Assembly (NCBI GenBank): GCA_938005315.1
Contig: CALLOB010000063.1
Location: forward strand, 1-60,994
From: an uncultured Phycisphaerae bacterium
GTDB taxonomy: Bacteria > Planctomycetota > Phycisphaerae > UBA1845 > PWPN01
Direction of reading: 5' to 3'
DNA: 60,994 nucleotides
Shown here: piece by piece, positions 35,232-43,440 of the stretch
How the letters are laid out: each line of letters starts with the position of its first letter
How positions within the stretch are numbered: position 1 is the first letter of the stretch
Position numbers and translations under genes: made by a program
The notes under the pieces: generated by a model
What the model was told of the DNA's origin: nothing
Seen by the model: the letters and a program-made list of their open reading frames with translations, nothing else
Databases searched by the model: none

Positions 35232-36185
35232 TCAGGCCGCCAGGTAGCTGCTCTCCAGCGTCATGCGGATCTTGCGCAGGGCCTTGTTCTGGATCTGCCG
35301 CACGCGTTCCTTGGTCACGCCGATCATCTCGCCGACTTCCTCCAGGGTCTTGGGCTTGACCAGGCTGGAAGAGGCCTCCAGGGCGAACCGCTCCCGGATG
35401 ACGGTCTGCTCCATTTCGGTAAGCTCAGCGCGGTTGTGCTGGAGGATGTCGCGGATCTCCTCGAGGCACTCCAGCGTGACCGTGTCGTGCCGGCTGCGGG
35501 CCAGGTCGCTGGTTTCCAGCGCCGGATCGAACTCGGTGGGGAATCGCACGCGGTATCGGGAGGTGCGCATCGCCACCCTCGAGAAGCTCTTGAGAATCGC
35601 CCGGCAGGCGTAGGTGCTGAACTTGTAGCCCCTGGAGCAATCGAACTTGTCGATGCTGCGGAGCAGGGCGAGGTTGCCCTCGCTGACCAGTTCGCTGAAG
35701 TCCAGCCCGGCCAGCCGGGTCCGTTTGGCCATGGCCAGCACCAGGGGCATGTTGGCGGTGGCCAGCTGGGAGCGGGCGGTGGCGACGCGGCCGGCCCAGA
35801 CCAGGAGCTCGGCGGCGCGGTCCATCGGCAGCCGCCCGTTCTGGTGCTCCTGGAGAATGCGGAAAACCCGCATCCGGGCGTAGTTGAATCGCGTGAACAG
35901 GAGCACTTCCTGAGCGGTGGTCAGGCTGGTCTGCTCACTGATGGCCTCGTCCAGCGATGCTTCGACATCCGGGTCGCCGAAGAGAGCCTTTTCGGCATCC
36001 GGTCGCTCGAATTGCTCGTGTTCGACGTATTCGAAGGGTTCCCGCAGCAGGGCGCGAAGTCTCCGCCGATCCGCGGGGGACAAGGCGCGTAAATCTTCCT
36101 TGGAAGGCAATTCGATCGTGGGAACGATCAGATTGCACTGCTCCGGACTGCCCGCCAGCGGCGGGAGTTCCTGCACTGATGACAT
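35232..36185 (-). CDS. Sigma-70 family RNA polymerase sigma factor
   Basis: A 317-residue sigma factor. Residues 1-100 are an acidic N-terminal part; regions 2.1-2.4 follow (NMPLVLAMAKRT, LVSEGNLALLRSIDKFDCSRGYKFSTYA), then region 3/4 and a helix-turn-helix in region 4.2 (TLEEVGEMIGVTKERVRQIQNKALRKIR). After FSTYA the usual WWIRQAI of primary sigma factors is replaced by CRAILKSFSRVAMRTSRYRVRFP, so -10 recognition may differ. It looks like a group 2/3 alternative sigma and not RpoD. It converges on the GH2 gene with a 42-base gap. No anti-sigma gene is adjacent. Confidence 0.88.
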   Translation of the reverse strand: MSSVQELPPLAGSPEQCNLIVPTIELPSKEDLRALSPADRRRLRALLREPFEYVEHEQFERPDAEKALFGDPDVEASLDEAISEQTSLTTAQEVLLFTRFNYARMRVFRILQEHQNGRLPMDRAAELLVWAGRVATARSQLATANMPLVLAMAKRTRLAGLDFSELVSEGNLALLRSIDKFDCSRGYKFSTYACRAILKSFSRVAMRTSRYRVRFPTEFDPALETSDLARSRHDTVTLECLEEIRDILQHNRAELTEMEQTVIRERFALEASSSLVKPKTLEEVGEMIGVTKERVRQIQNKALRKIRMTLESSYLAA

Positions 36186-36995
36186 TATCTCTGCTCCCTG
36201 CCGGCGAGTCTCTCAATCGCCGGTTCCACTCCTTGGCCGCGCACCGAAACCCTCCGGCAGCCCCTGCTACCGGACCGCGCGGTCTTGAACCACGAGACGC
36301 CACTCCAACCCCGGGTCTGTCTGGCGGGCTGCGCCGGCTCACCGCAAGACCCCAGGGCGTTATTTAGTTTTTTTGGGCGGTTACGCGGGCCGTCTCCCTA
36401 CAACTCGCGCCGCCTGTGTGGAGAGAGCACCTCTCGGGGAGTTTCTTGCCAAAGAAGTATACGCACAAACGGTGGCCGTTGCCACCGGGTCAAGAGGAAA
36501 ATTCCACTTTTTTGCTCAAGTCGGACAAAGGAGAGTTTAAGGCAGGCAAGATGTAACGATTGAAGCAGAACTGAAAGATGGCGCCGCGTGGCGTTTTTCG
36601 TGCCGAGGGGGTTCCTCGAGACGGCAGGCTTCGATCGAAGCCGGCCGGACGGCAGAGGCGGCCGGGCAGATGAAAGAGGTTTCCACGGCCACCGGCAGCC
36701 TGCAGTTGGCCAGGATGGTGCACCGGCGGATCGCCTGAGGCCAGCCGGCCACGCGGGCGATCACGCAAACCTCCGGCGTGCCGCAGGCCATGCTGACCAG
36801 GCCGCCGACTGTGGTCGATACCCCGGACCCGGTCAGGAACTGCAGGATGACGTGCCGGCAACAGACCCCAGGCGCGCGGAGGATACCCATTTCTCGTGTG
36901 GTGCTGGCTGACGCCAGCCGGCATGGTGTTCATGAAGGCAGCGGGCGGCTCCCCGTACGCGAGCGGCCGGGCATCCGACCATGGCCGAAGGGCGA
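36186..36995. other. Intergenic between the sigma factor and methyltransferase genes
   Basis: About 810 bases. An AT-rich patch near 36360-36560 probably holds the sigma-factor promoter (TAAATA on the minus strand near 36366). Two overlapping minus-strand frames cover 36490-36933 but lack ribosome-binding sites and any recognised motif. No repeats or RNA gene recognised. Confidence 0.45.
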
Positions 36996-37946
36996 TTATC
37001 CGGATGCAACCGAACGTCGGCGCGGACGCGGGTTGAAAAGGCCTGGTTTGGTCCGAGCAGCTCTGGCGAGGCGAGGCTCACCCAGCCGCCGGCCCCGCGC
37101 GGTGTCGGGCACGCTGGTCATCGGGTCCGACGTGCCCTCGAGAGCATCGCCTGCGCGAAGGCCGGCCAATCGCCGGCGGATACGGTCGGCGTAGTAGGGC
37201 GAGAGCTCAAAGCCGATGAACCGTCGTCCGAGCTTGCGGGCCACGGCCAGCGTGGTGCCGCTGCCGGCGAAGGGATCCAGCACCAGGTCGCCGGGGTTGG
37301 AACTGACCCGTATGATTCGACCCAGCAGGTGCTCGGGCATCTGGCAGCCGTGCCAACCCTTGCGTTCCTTGAACGTGCCGCAGACTCGCGGGAAATACCA
37401 GGTGTCGTGGTCGGGCCGGAATCCCTCGGGCAGGTCCTGCGGACGCAGGATCCAGGTGTCGTCCGGCAGCCGGCCGCGGGCATCCGCGCGGCGGTCGCCA
37501 TACACCAGCTGGCGGGCCGAGGGCACGCGGATGGCCTCGGCGTTGAACGTGAAGCTCACGGGGTCCTTCACGAAGTGGAAGAGGTGGGCGTGGCTCCTGC
37601 TGAACTTGTTTTGGCAGTGCACTCCGAACGTGTAGTACCAGACCACCCAGCTGCGGCAGATCAAACCCAGTTCGCCGGTGGCCATGACCTTCAGCTCGGC
37701 GGCGTACTCGTCGCCGATGGCCAGCCAGAAGGTTCCGGCGGGTTTGAGCACCCGCCTGACCGCGGTCATCCAGCGTCTGGACCATTCCAGGTACGCCCTG
37801 GGCTCCTTGCGATCCTCGTAGACGTCGTATGCATAGCCGATGTTGAAGGGGGGGTCGGCAAAGGCCAGGTCCACCGACCCGGCTTTCAGCTCCGCCAGGC
37901 CCTCCAGACAGTCCATGCAGTGAATGTCGTCGAGCTTCAGCGGCAT
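36996..37946 (-). CDS. Site-specific DNA methyltransferase (N4-cytosine/N6-adenine, beta-type motif order)
   Basis: A 316-residue methyltransferase that moves a methyl group from S-adenosylmethionine to an exocyclic amine in DNA. Catalytic motif DPPFNIGY lies near residue 31, before the SAM motif [17 protein letters not shown] near 224, the beta-class order. ATG 37946 follows AAGGAGG at ideal spacing. The target-recognition part is about 75-200. The last 50 residues are Arg- and Pro-rich and may be an overrun beyond the natural end. No restriction endonuclease gene is adjacent, so it looks like an orphan methylase, perhaps with a regulatory role. It is divergent from spmA. Confidence 0.9.
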   Translation of the reverse strand: MPLKLDDIHCMDCLEGLAELKAGSVDLAFADPPFNIGYAYDVYEDRKEPRAYLEWSRRWMTAVRRVLKPAGTFWLAIGDEYAAELKVMATGELGLICRSWVVWYYTFGVHCQNKFSRSHAHLFHFVKDPVSFTFNAEAIRVPSARQLVYGDRRADARGRLPDDTWILRPQDLPEGFRPDHDTWYFPRVCGTFKERKGWHGCQMPEHLLGRIIRVSSNPGDLVLDPFAGSGTTLAVARKLGRRFIGFELSPYYADRIRRRLAGLRAGDALEGTSDPMTSVPDTARGRRLGEPRLARAARTKPGLFNPRPRRRSVASG

Positions 37947-38154
37947 GAATGACCTCCTTGTCGGCGCTCACCGGGCTGCGATTGCCGGGCGGCGCGTTTT
38001 CATCTTAGTGCACCGCCGGACTTCTTCAACCCGGCGGCCACCGACGGCGGGGGGCTTTCGTCCCGCGCACCGCCGGGGTCGAGGCGCCGGGGACGGAGGT
38101 TTGACTTTGCCGACTGCATGCCCGAAAGTCGGGCCGCGCCGGAGGAGCACGTCG

Positions 38155-39162
38155 ATGAGGATCATCGGGGCGACCCTGTCCTGGTTGTTGAACATCAACA
38201 CCGTCTGGGGAGGCCTGATCCTGGTCGCTTTCGGCCTGACGGTCGTGCAGCATTACCTGCCGACGACCTCGGTGATTCCGGGCGACCTGCTCCGCCCCGG
38301 CGACAATGCCGTGACCATCGCCGTCGCCGGCCGCAACAATCAGGTCCGGAAGCTGGAACTGACCATCCGCGTCGAGCCGGACGGGCTGCATCTGCCTCCG
38401 CCGGCCCCGTCGTCCGCGGACCGTCCCAGGCTGATTCGGGCCAGGCTGCAGGGCGGGGCCTGCCTGATGACCTGGGACGATGCGACGCACGGTCGTTACG
38501 AGATTACGGTCGACGGCCGGCCGGCGGCCCGCGGGCGGCTGGTGACGCTTCAGGCCCTGACCGACGCCGCCTTCGACTATGCCCAGACGGCCTTCGACAT
38601 CGCCCTGGGGCTGGTTGCGGCCATGGTGTTGTTCCTGGGGCTCATGAAGGTCGGCGAGGACGCCGGCATTGTCCAGCTGGCCGCCCGACTGCTGCACCCG
38701 GTGATCCGCATCCTGTTTCCCGACGTCCCGCGCGACCATCCGGCCAGCGGGGCCATCCTGATGAACTTCGCGACCACGATCCTGGGGCTGGGCAACGCGG
38801 CCACGCCGTTCGGGCTCAAAGCGATGAAGGAGCTCCAGACGCTCAATCCGCACCCCGAAGTGGCCACCAACGCCCAGGTGATGCTGCTGGCCTACAACAC
38901 CGCCGGGCTGGCGCTCCTGCCGACCACGTTGCTGGCGGTGCGCAAGGCCGCCGGCTGCAGCGACCCGTTCGAGGTGATCGGCACCTGTCTGGTCACCGGC
39001 GCGGTTTCGACGGTCACGGCCGTGGTGCTCGCCCGGCTGCTGGCCGGCCTGCCGCTGTTCTCGGTCCGCGCGGCCCTGTCCGAGGGCAAGGGCTCCGCCT
39101 GCGTGGCGTCGCCCGACAGTCCCGCGCCGACCGGCGGGGACGTGAAGGGGGGTGACGCGTGA
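38155..39162 (+). CDS. spmA: Spore maturation protein A-like membrane protein (nucleoside-recognition/Gate domain)
   Basis: A 335-residue inner-membrane protein like Bacillus SpmA. TM segments are seen at about 12-33 (WGGLILVAFGLTVVQHYL), 145-165 (IALGLVAAMVLFLGLMKVG), 195-220 and 240-320. The Gate-domain hallmark is ASGAILMNFATTILGLGNAATPFGLKAMKELQ. Compared with typical SpmA (about 195 residues), it carries an extra periplasmic-type beta-rich insert at about 37-135 between TM1 and TM2. ATG 38155 follows GGAGGAG by 8 bases. It overlaps spmB by 4 bases, and a PBP4-type peptidase gene follows. Spores are not expected in planctomycetes, so a cell-envelope role is inferred. Confidence 0.88.
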   Translation: MRIIGATLSWLLNINTVWGGLILVAFGLTVVQHYLPTTSVIPGDLLRPGDNAVTIAVAGRNNQVRKLELTIRVEPDGLHLPPPAPSSADRPRLIRARLQGGACLMTWDDATHGRYEITVDGRPAARGRLVTLQALTDAAFDYAQTAFDIALGLVAAMVLFLGLMKVGEDAGIVQLAARLLHPVIRILFPDVPRDHPASGAILMNFATTILGLGNAATPFGLKAMKELQTLNPHPEVATNAQVMLLAYNTAGLALLPTTLLAVRKAAGCSDPFEVIGTCLVTGAVSTVTAVVLARLLAGLPLFSVRAALSEGKGSACVASPDSPAPTGGDVKGGDA

Positions 39163-39707
39163 GCGGCCCGGCGTTGCTTCGCACGGTGCTCGAGCAGCTT
39201 TCGGTGCTGATGGTTCCGCTGATCTTCCTGGGGATCATCGGCGGGGCGATGGTTCGCCGGGTGAAGGCCTACGAGTCGTTCGTCTCCGGCGGACGCGAGG
39301 GCTTCAACATCTTCCTGCAGATTCTGCCTTACCTGGTGGCCATTTTCGTGGCCATCGGGATGTTCCGCACCTCCGGGGCTCTGGATTACCTGTCGGAGCT
39401 GCTGGCTCCGCTCACGGTCGCGATCGGCATGCCTCCGGAGGTTCTGCCGGTGGCCCTGATGCGGCCGTTGTCGGGTTCCGGGTCGCTCGGGCTGGCGACG
39501 GAGGTGATCCAGGCCGCTCCGGACTCCTATGCCGCCAAGGTCGCATCGACGGTCTTCGGCAGCACGGATACGACGTTTTACGTGATCGCGGTGTACTTCG
39601 GGTCGGTGGGCATCCGCCGGATCCGTCACGCCATGGCGGCCGGTCTTCTGGCCGACGCGGCCGGCATTCTGGCGGCGGTGTGGATCTGCAGAATCGTCTT
39701 CGCGTGA
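39159..39707 (+). CDS. spmB: Spore maturation protein B-like membrane protein
   Basis: A 182-residue membrane protein paired with SpmA. It starts at GTG 39159 inside the spmA stop (4-base overlap), indicating translational coupling. Helices lie at about 14-33 (LMVPLIFLGIIGGAMV), 52-68 (LPYLVAIFVAIGMF), 78-95 and 140-182. The Gate hallmark is ALMRPLSGSGSLGLATEVI and the paired STVFGSTDTTFYVIAVYFGSVG. Length matches Bacillus SpmB (about 178). The PBP4-type gene starts 8 bases after its stop codon. In Bacillus, spmA and spmB lie beside the D,D-carboxypeptidase gene dacB and affect spore-cortex dehydration. Confidence 0.9.
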   Translation: MSGPALLRTVLEQLSVLMVPLIFLGIIGGAMVRRVKAYESFVSGGREGFNIFLQILPYLVAIFVAIGMFRTSGALDYLSELLAPLTVAIGMPPEVLPVALMRPLSGSGSLGLATEVIQAAPDSYAAKVASTVFGSTDTTFYVIAVYFGSVGIRRIRHAMAAGLLADAAGILAAVWICRIVFA

Positions 39708-39714
39708 GGCTCTG

Positions 39715-41226
39715 ATGATGCGGAGAGCGGCGATTGCGGTCGGGATTCCTGCACTGTCGGTGCTGTTGCTCGCGGGTTGCGCGGGGCCGGATGCCCGGCT
39801 GGCCTCCGTCCTGGACCGGGTGCTCGACCGGTACCGCGACACCGGGGCGGTGGTGCACGCGCGGGTAGTGGAGATCGCGACGGGTCGGGTGCTGTATGCC
39901 CGCAACGAGGATCTGCCCTGCACCCCGGCGAGCAATCATAAGCTTCTGACCAGCGCGGTGGGCCTGGACCTGTTCGGTTCCCGGCATGTGTTCAGGACCT
40001 GGCTGGCGGCCGACGGCGACAACCTGCTGATCGTCGGCAGCGGCGATCCGGGGCCCGGCGACCACCGTCTGACCGCCGCCATGGGCGAGGCCCCGACAGC
40101 GGTGCTGGACCGCTGGGTGGAGGCCCTGAGGCGGCGGGGGGCGACCCGGGTGGCCGGCGACATCATCTATGACGACTCGGCCCTGGAGTCCCGGCAGACT
40201 CACCCGACCTGGCGGGGCTTCCTGACGCACTGGTACGCCGCCCCGGTGTCGGGACTGAACTTCAACGACAACTGCGTGGACATCACCATCTTCCCGACGG
40301 AGGCCGGCAAGCCGGTACGTTTCGAGGTCATGCCCCCGGTGCGGGACATCGACGTGATCAACGGCTGCCTGACCGGCACGCCGCACGCCCCGATGATCGA
40401 GAAGCAGCACAACGCCAACATCTACCGCCTCGGCGGCACCTGCAGCGAACGGACGGCCCTCAAGAGCAAGCCGGTCAACGACCCCGGCGCGTTCTTCGCC
40501 GACGCCCTGCGGACCCGCCTGGAGGCCGGCGGCATCTCCGTCCATGGGCGGATCCGGCGGGCCGAGGCCCGGGCCGGGGGGGCCGTGCCGCCGCCGGCCG
40601 AGGCGGTGGTCGCGGTGCACGAGACGCCGATCACCGACGTGCTCTGGCGGATCAACAAGAACAGCCAGAACCTCTTTGCCGACTGCCTCTGCAAGATGTC
40701 CGGGCGGGAATGGGAGCGGCGCCGGGGCCGGCTGGTGCCCGGCTCGTGGGAGAACGGAGCCCGGGCAGCACATGATTTCCTCCGTCGCCAGGGTATCGAC
40801 GACCGTGGGGTGGTCGTGGCCGACGGCTCGGGGCTGAGCGGCGACAACAAGGTGACCGCGCGGATGCTGTCGGACCTGCTGACGCGGATGTTCCGCCGGC
40901 CCGACGCGCACGTTTACCTGGCCAGTCTGACGGCCGCCGGCATCGACGGCTCGCTGGGCCCGCGAATGACCGACCTGAAGGGTCATGTGTTCGGCAAGAC
41001 GGGCTACATCGGCGGCGTGTCCTCGACCAGCGGGTATGTGCGGACCCGTCAGGGGCGCTGGCTGGCCTTTTCGTTCATCTATAACGTAATCCCCGAGAAA
41101 ACCGGGGACGACACCGACGTGAAGGCTTTCACGCGGTTGCAGGACGAGGCCTGCCGGGTTCTGGTCGCCTGGCCGGAGACCACGGCGGTGGCGGCTTCCG
41201 CGACCGCCTCGGCTGCCGGGGAATGA
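39715..41226 (+). CDS. dacB: D-alanyl-D-alanine carboxypeptidase/endopeptidase, PBP4 (S13) type
   Basis: A 503-residue penicillin-binding protein that trims or cleaves D-Ala-D-Ala and peptide cross-links in the periplasm. A lipobox (LLLAGC, Cys 22) suggests lipid anchoring. The active-site Ser 73 and Lys 76 are in TPASNHKLLT; the second motif is in VADGSGLSGDNKV and the KTG box is VFGKTGYIGG near 428. ATGATG offers two starts. It belongs to family S13, not the S11 family of the Bacillus dacB next to spmAB, so the neighbourhood is functionally parallel rather than directly inherited. Degraded IS66 sequence begins about 25 bases after its stop. Confidence 0.92.
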   Translation: MMRRAAIAVGIPALSVLLLAGCAGPDARLASVLDRVLDRYRDTGAVVHARVVEIATGRVLYARNEDLPCTPASNHKLLTSAVGLDLFGSRHVFRTWLAADGDNLLIVGSGDPGPGDHRLTAAMGEAPTAVLDRWVEALRRRGATRVAGDIIYDDSALESRQTHPTWRGFLTHWYAAPVSGLNFNDNCVDITIFPTEAGKPVRFEVMPPVRDIDVINGCLTGTPHAPMIEKQHNANIYRLGGTCSERTALKSKPVNDPGAFFADALRTRLEAGGISVHGRIRRAEARAGGAVPPPAEAVVAVHETPITDVLWRINKNSQNLFADCLCKMSGREWERRRGRLVPGSWENGARAAHDFLRRQGIDDRGVVVADGSGLSGDNKVTARMLSDLLTRMFRRPDAHVYLASLTAAGIDGSLGPRMTDLKGHVFGKTGYIGGVSSTSGYVRTRQGRWLAFSFIYNVIPEKTGDDTDVKAFTRLQDEACRVLVAWPETTAVAASATASAAGE

Positions 41227-41249
41227 CAGGCTGGCGTATGCGGGCCGCA

Positions 41250-41385
41250 GGTCCTGAACCGCTCGAATCGTCCCCGCCGCAGGGTCGGCTTCGGGGAATC
41301 GGTCGCATGGGCCAGCCGCCGTCTCCTGTTCGTGCGCCCGACCTTACCCGCGTGCACGTCAGGATAGCCGGGCCGTCAACGATGG
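41250..41385 (-). mobile_element. IS66-type left-end remnant with start of tnpA
   Basis: Read on the minus strand, this stretch aligns with the IS66-type left end at 42265-42400: both have CAGAACCAT, then TTGAC, then ATCCTGACGTGC. Further in, the minus strand encodes TDSPKPTLRRGRFERF, matching TDSRKLALWRERFERF of the intact tnpA. It is frameshifted relative to its ATG and fades out near 41250. It points away from the other copy. Confidence 0.65.
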
Positions 41386-41716
41386 TTCTGCTGGTCGCTT
41401 CCTCCGGCACGCCCGGATCGCGTCCGTCCAGTCGTCGCCAGTCTAGGGCGCCGGGCGGGGCGGTCGCGGAGATCTTCCTCGTCGGCCGGAGCGTGAGGAG
41501 AACCAGCCGCTTGTGGTCGTCTGGTTGGACCGTCGCTGGGGAATGGCTGCCGCCTGGTCGGCGTGCGGGGGGCCGCGGAACCCGTCGGACGCCCTGACAC
41601 CGCCGCGGACACGACCGATCCGCGCCGAGGCACCGTCATCATCCATATGCCTTTGCCCTGGACACGCCCGCCCTTCCAAGCCGCGCCCTACCCATCCGGC
41701 CGGGGCCATGAGTGAT
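41386..41716. other. Intergenic between IS remnant and helicase fragment
   Basis: About 330 bases of GC-rich sequence. Open frames on both strands are Arg/Pro-rich without start signals. Nothing recognised. Confidence 0.4.
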
Positions 41717-41720
41717 AAAT

Positions 41721-41779
41721 GGGTGTCCCTTATTACCTTTACTGGATCAAGAGGGCGGGGTCGTTTTTAGGGACATCCC
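41721..41779. repeat. Short inverted pair around GGGACA words
   Basis: GGGTGTCCCTTA (41721-41732) and TAGGGACATCCC (41768-41779) face each other over 35 bases, sharing AGGGACA and CCC. Such GGGACA words often border small transposase-associated palindromes; no transposase is present here. Confidence 0.35.
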
Positions 41780-42220
41780 TCGCGTGCTCGGCGCCATCAA
41801 GTGCGGCCCGGACGTCGCCGGACTTCAACTGCCCCGCGATTACAACGCGGCTGTTATGCGCGTGAAACGGCAGTTCGTCGCGGAAGTCCAGCAGCTCGAG
41901 GCAGAGCGCGAACATACGGTTTCGCTGACGCAAGGGCAGCGATACGTCCTGCGCGAACTTCGCGTGCTTTTTGGCGCGCTCGACGACGACGTGAAGGCCC
42001 AGATTAACATCCTGGAGAAGGCTTTTCGCGAGCCGGTGACGATCGCCGTAAACCGCGAACTCAACCGAATTCGCCGGAACGGCATTACTGGGCACACCTG
42101 CTGAAAACGCTGGCCGACCTCTATCACCAGCACAAGATGCGTGACTGGACGGATCGGAGGAGCCTCCAGCTCGAACAGCGACCAATCCCTTTGATTGTGT
42201 TCAGCGAGGCATTGATCTGA
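41769..42220 (+). pseudogene. C-terminal fragment of a superfamily II helicase, frameshifted
   Basis: The frame from 41769 reads DIPRVLGAIKCG ... LTQGQRYVLRELRVLFG ... AQINILEKAFREPVTIAVNREL NRIRRNGITG (to about 42090). It then shifts by one base and continues in the next frame as HLLKTLADLYHQHKMRDW ... PIPLIVFSEALI to TGA at 42218-42220. This end (RRELN-x-(I/L)RR-x-G-(I/L)TG ... L-x-x-LY-x-(R/H)-x-x-(M/L) ... P-x-I-(V/I)-x-SEAL(I/V)) resembles the C-terminus of large SNF2/DEAD-like helicases, some linked with defence or restriction islands (family knowledge from memory). The motor domains are absent, so only about 150 codons remain. Confidence 0.6.
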
Positions 42221-42264
42221 CGCTGGCAGACGCGCTTGATCGCACACTATACGGCGCCGTCAGC

Positions 42265-42690
42265 GCCCACCAGAACCATTATTGACAAGGGGGTAATCCT
42301 GACGTGCGTGTTGATTGTTTGTGATGGCACGATCAGGAGAGTCTGGATGTCTCGGTCAACGGATAGCCGGAAGCTGGCGTTGTGGCGGGAGCGATTCGAA
42401 CGGTTCTCGCTTGGGGAATGGGCCGTCGGTCCGTTCTGTGTGCGCGGGCGTGTCTCGGTGGCCTCGTTCTACTACTGGCGTGAGAAGGTCGGCAAGGCCG
42501 GAAGAGCAAGCCCGGATCGGTCGCGTGCGAATCGGCCGGGCGTCTTCCGGCCGGTCACACTCGTCGGGGCCGCGCCGGCGGTCCGCATTGAGTTGCCCGG
42601 CGGCGTGCGGATCAAGGTGGGAACCGAAGATCTGGAGGTGGTGCGTGCGGTGGTGGGTGTCGTGGCGAGATCGGACGCTAGATCGTTATT
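42265..42690 (+). mobile_element. IS66-family left part (left end and tnpA)
   Basis: Begins near CAGAACCAT...TTGACA and includes a -35-like TTGACA, a ribosome-binding site and the small accessory gene tnpA. tnpB and tnpC are absent on this strand; near 42690 the sequence joins an oppositely oriented IS66 right end. The outer boundary is approximate because no target duplication was found. Confidence 0.65.
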
Positions 42691-42772
42691 CACGATCATG
42701 CGACAGCCTTGTAAACCTTCGACCAATCCAGGTGGGTTTCGAGGCGTGGGCGGCGTTGAGCGGGCGGCGTGA
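42347..42772 (+). CDS. tnpA: IS66-family accessory protein TnpA, altered C-terminus
   Basis: The first ORF of IS66-type elements, needed for transposition and probably DNA-binding. The 141-residue frame starts at ATG 42347 after AGGAGA. The core is intact: RKLALWRERFERF (helical), VSVASFYYWREKVG (helix-turn-helix region) and the conserved FRPVTLVGAAPAVRIELPGGVRI and VGTEDLEVVRAVV. The natural end should lie soon after ARSDARS (about residue 115); beyond it the frame runs into the neighbouring reversed IS66 end and adds about 25 foreign residues. Probably non-functional, since its partners are missing. Confidence 0.75.
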   Translation: MSRSTDSRKLALWRERFERFSLGEWAVGPFCVRGRVSVASFYYWREKVGKAGRASPDRSRANRPGVFRPVTLVGAAPAVRIELPGGVRIKVGTEDLEVVRAVVGVVARSDARSLFTIMRQPCKPSTNPGGFRGVGGVERAA

Positions 42773-43100
42773 CGCGGTGGGGGCATGGATGGATCAGGCC
42801 ACGGCGGGCGTGGCGGGGGACGGTTGGGGCCCGAAGCGTGTTTTCCACTGGCGGGGAATGAGCTCGTGCATGTGGTCGGCCGGATGGGTCGGGATCCGCG
42901 CGAGCACGTCCCGGAACCAGGCGAACGGATCGACGCCGCCCAGCTTGCAGGAGGCCACCAGGCTGAACAGCGTCGCGGCGTCGCGGGCGCCGTTCTGGCT
43001 CCCGGCGAACATCCAGTTCTTGCGGCCGATGACCATCTTCCTGATCTGCCGCTCGGAGAGGTTGTTGTCGATCGCGAGGAAGGGGACCCAAAGGGCACAT
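42690..43100 (-). mobile_element. tnpC: IS66-family right part, reversed, with tnpC 3' fragment
   Basis: On the minus strand, the frame ending at TGA 42796-42794 reads FLAIDNNLSERQIRKMVIGR, NWMFAGSQNGARDAATLFSL, VASCKLGGVDPFAWFRDVLA and RIPTHPADHMHELIPRQWK. These are the last roughly 100 residues of an IS66 TnpC transposase, covering the last catalytic-domain segment and the usual C-terminus. It starts abruptly near 43097, so the rest of TnpC, including most DDE residues, is missing. The right-end tail continues to about 42690, where it meets the plus-strand IS66 left part tail to tail. Confidence 0.8.
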
Positions 43101-43440
43101 CACTGATTTGTGATCGTTTTCGGCCTCCGCCGCGCTCTTCCGGCCTCACGCGAGGTGAACGCCACACGCAAGGGGGGCCTTACGGGTTTGGGGACCGACG
43201 ATTTTAGGGCTCGCGCCCCTGGCTAGAAACCTGTGCCCTGTTAGGGCATGCCGCAGTCGTGCGTCCTTGGGGCACGGGACAGTGGCGCACCTGCCGTTCA
43301 CTGGTGCGGCGAAAACGCAGGGACGCCGCGTAGAGGGGGGCGAGTTACAACCTCTTGAATATGCCATCCGGACCATTACCATCGTGCGGCCGACGGCTCC
43401 GACGGGTCCGACTGTAACCACCTCCTGCGGAGACCTGGTG
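43101..43440. other. Intergenic before the GH106 gene
   Basis: About 340 bases after the tnpC fragment. A small hairpin TGCCCTgttAGGGCA lies near 43233-43247. No gene, clear promoter or IS end recognised; the frame upstream of the GH106 start is open but lacks signal-peptide character. Confidence 0.4.

Noticed and set aside
36490-36933. Minus-strand open frames upstream of the sigma factor
   Set aside because: No ribosome-binding site, no recognised motif, and two overlapping frames of similar length; typical of chance frames at this GC content.
42236-42346. An upstream extension of tnpA from 42236
   Set aside because: The region is the IS66 left end; the ribosome-binding site and family start point to ATG 42347.
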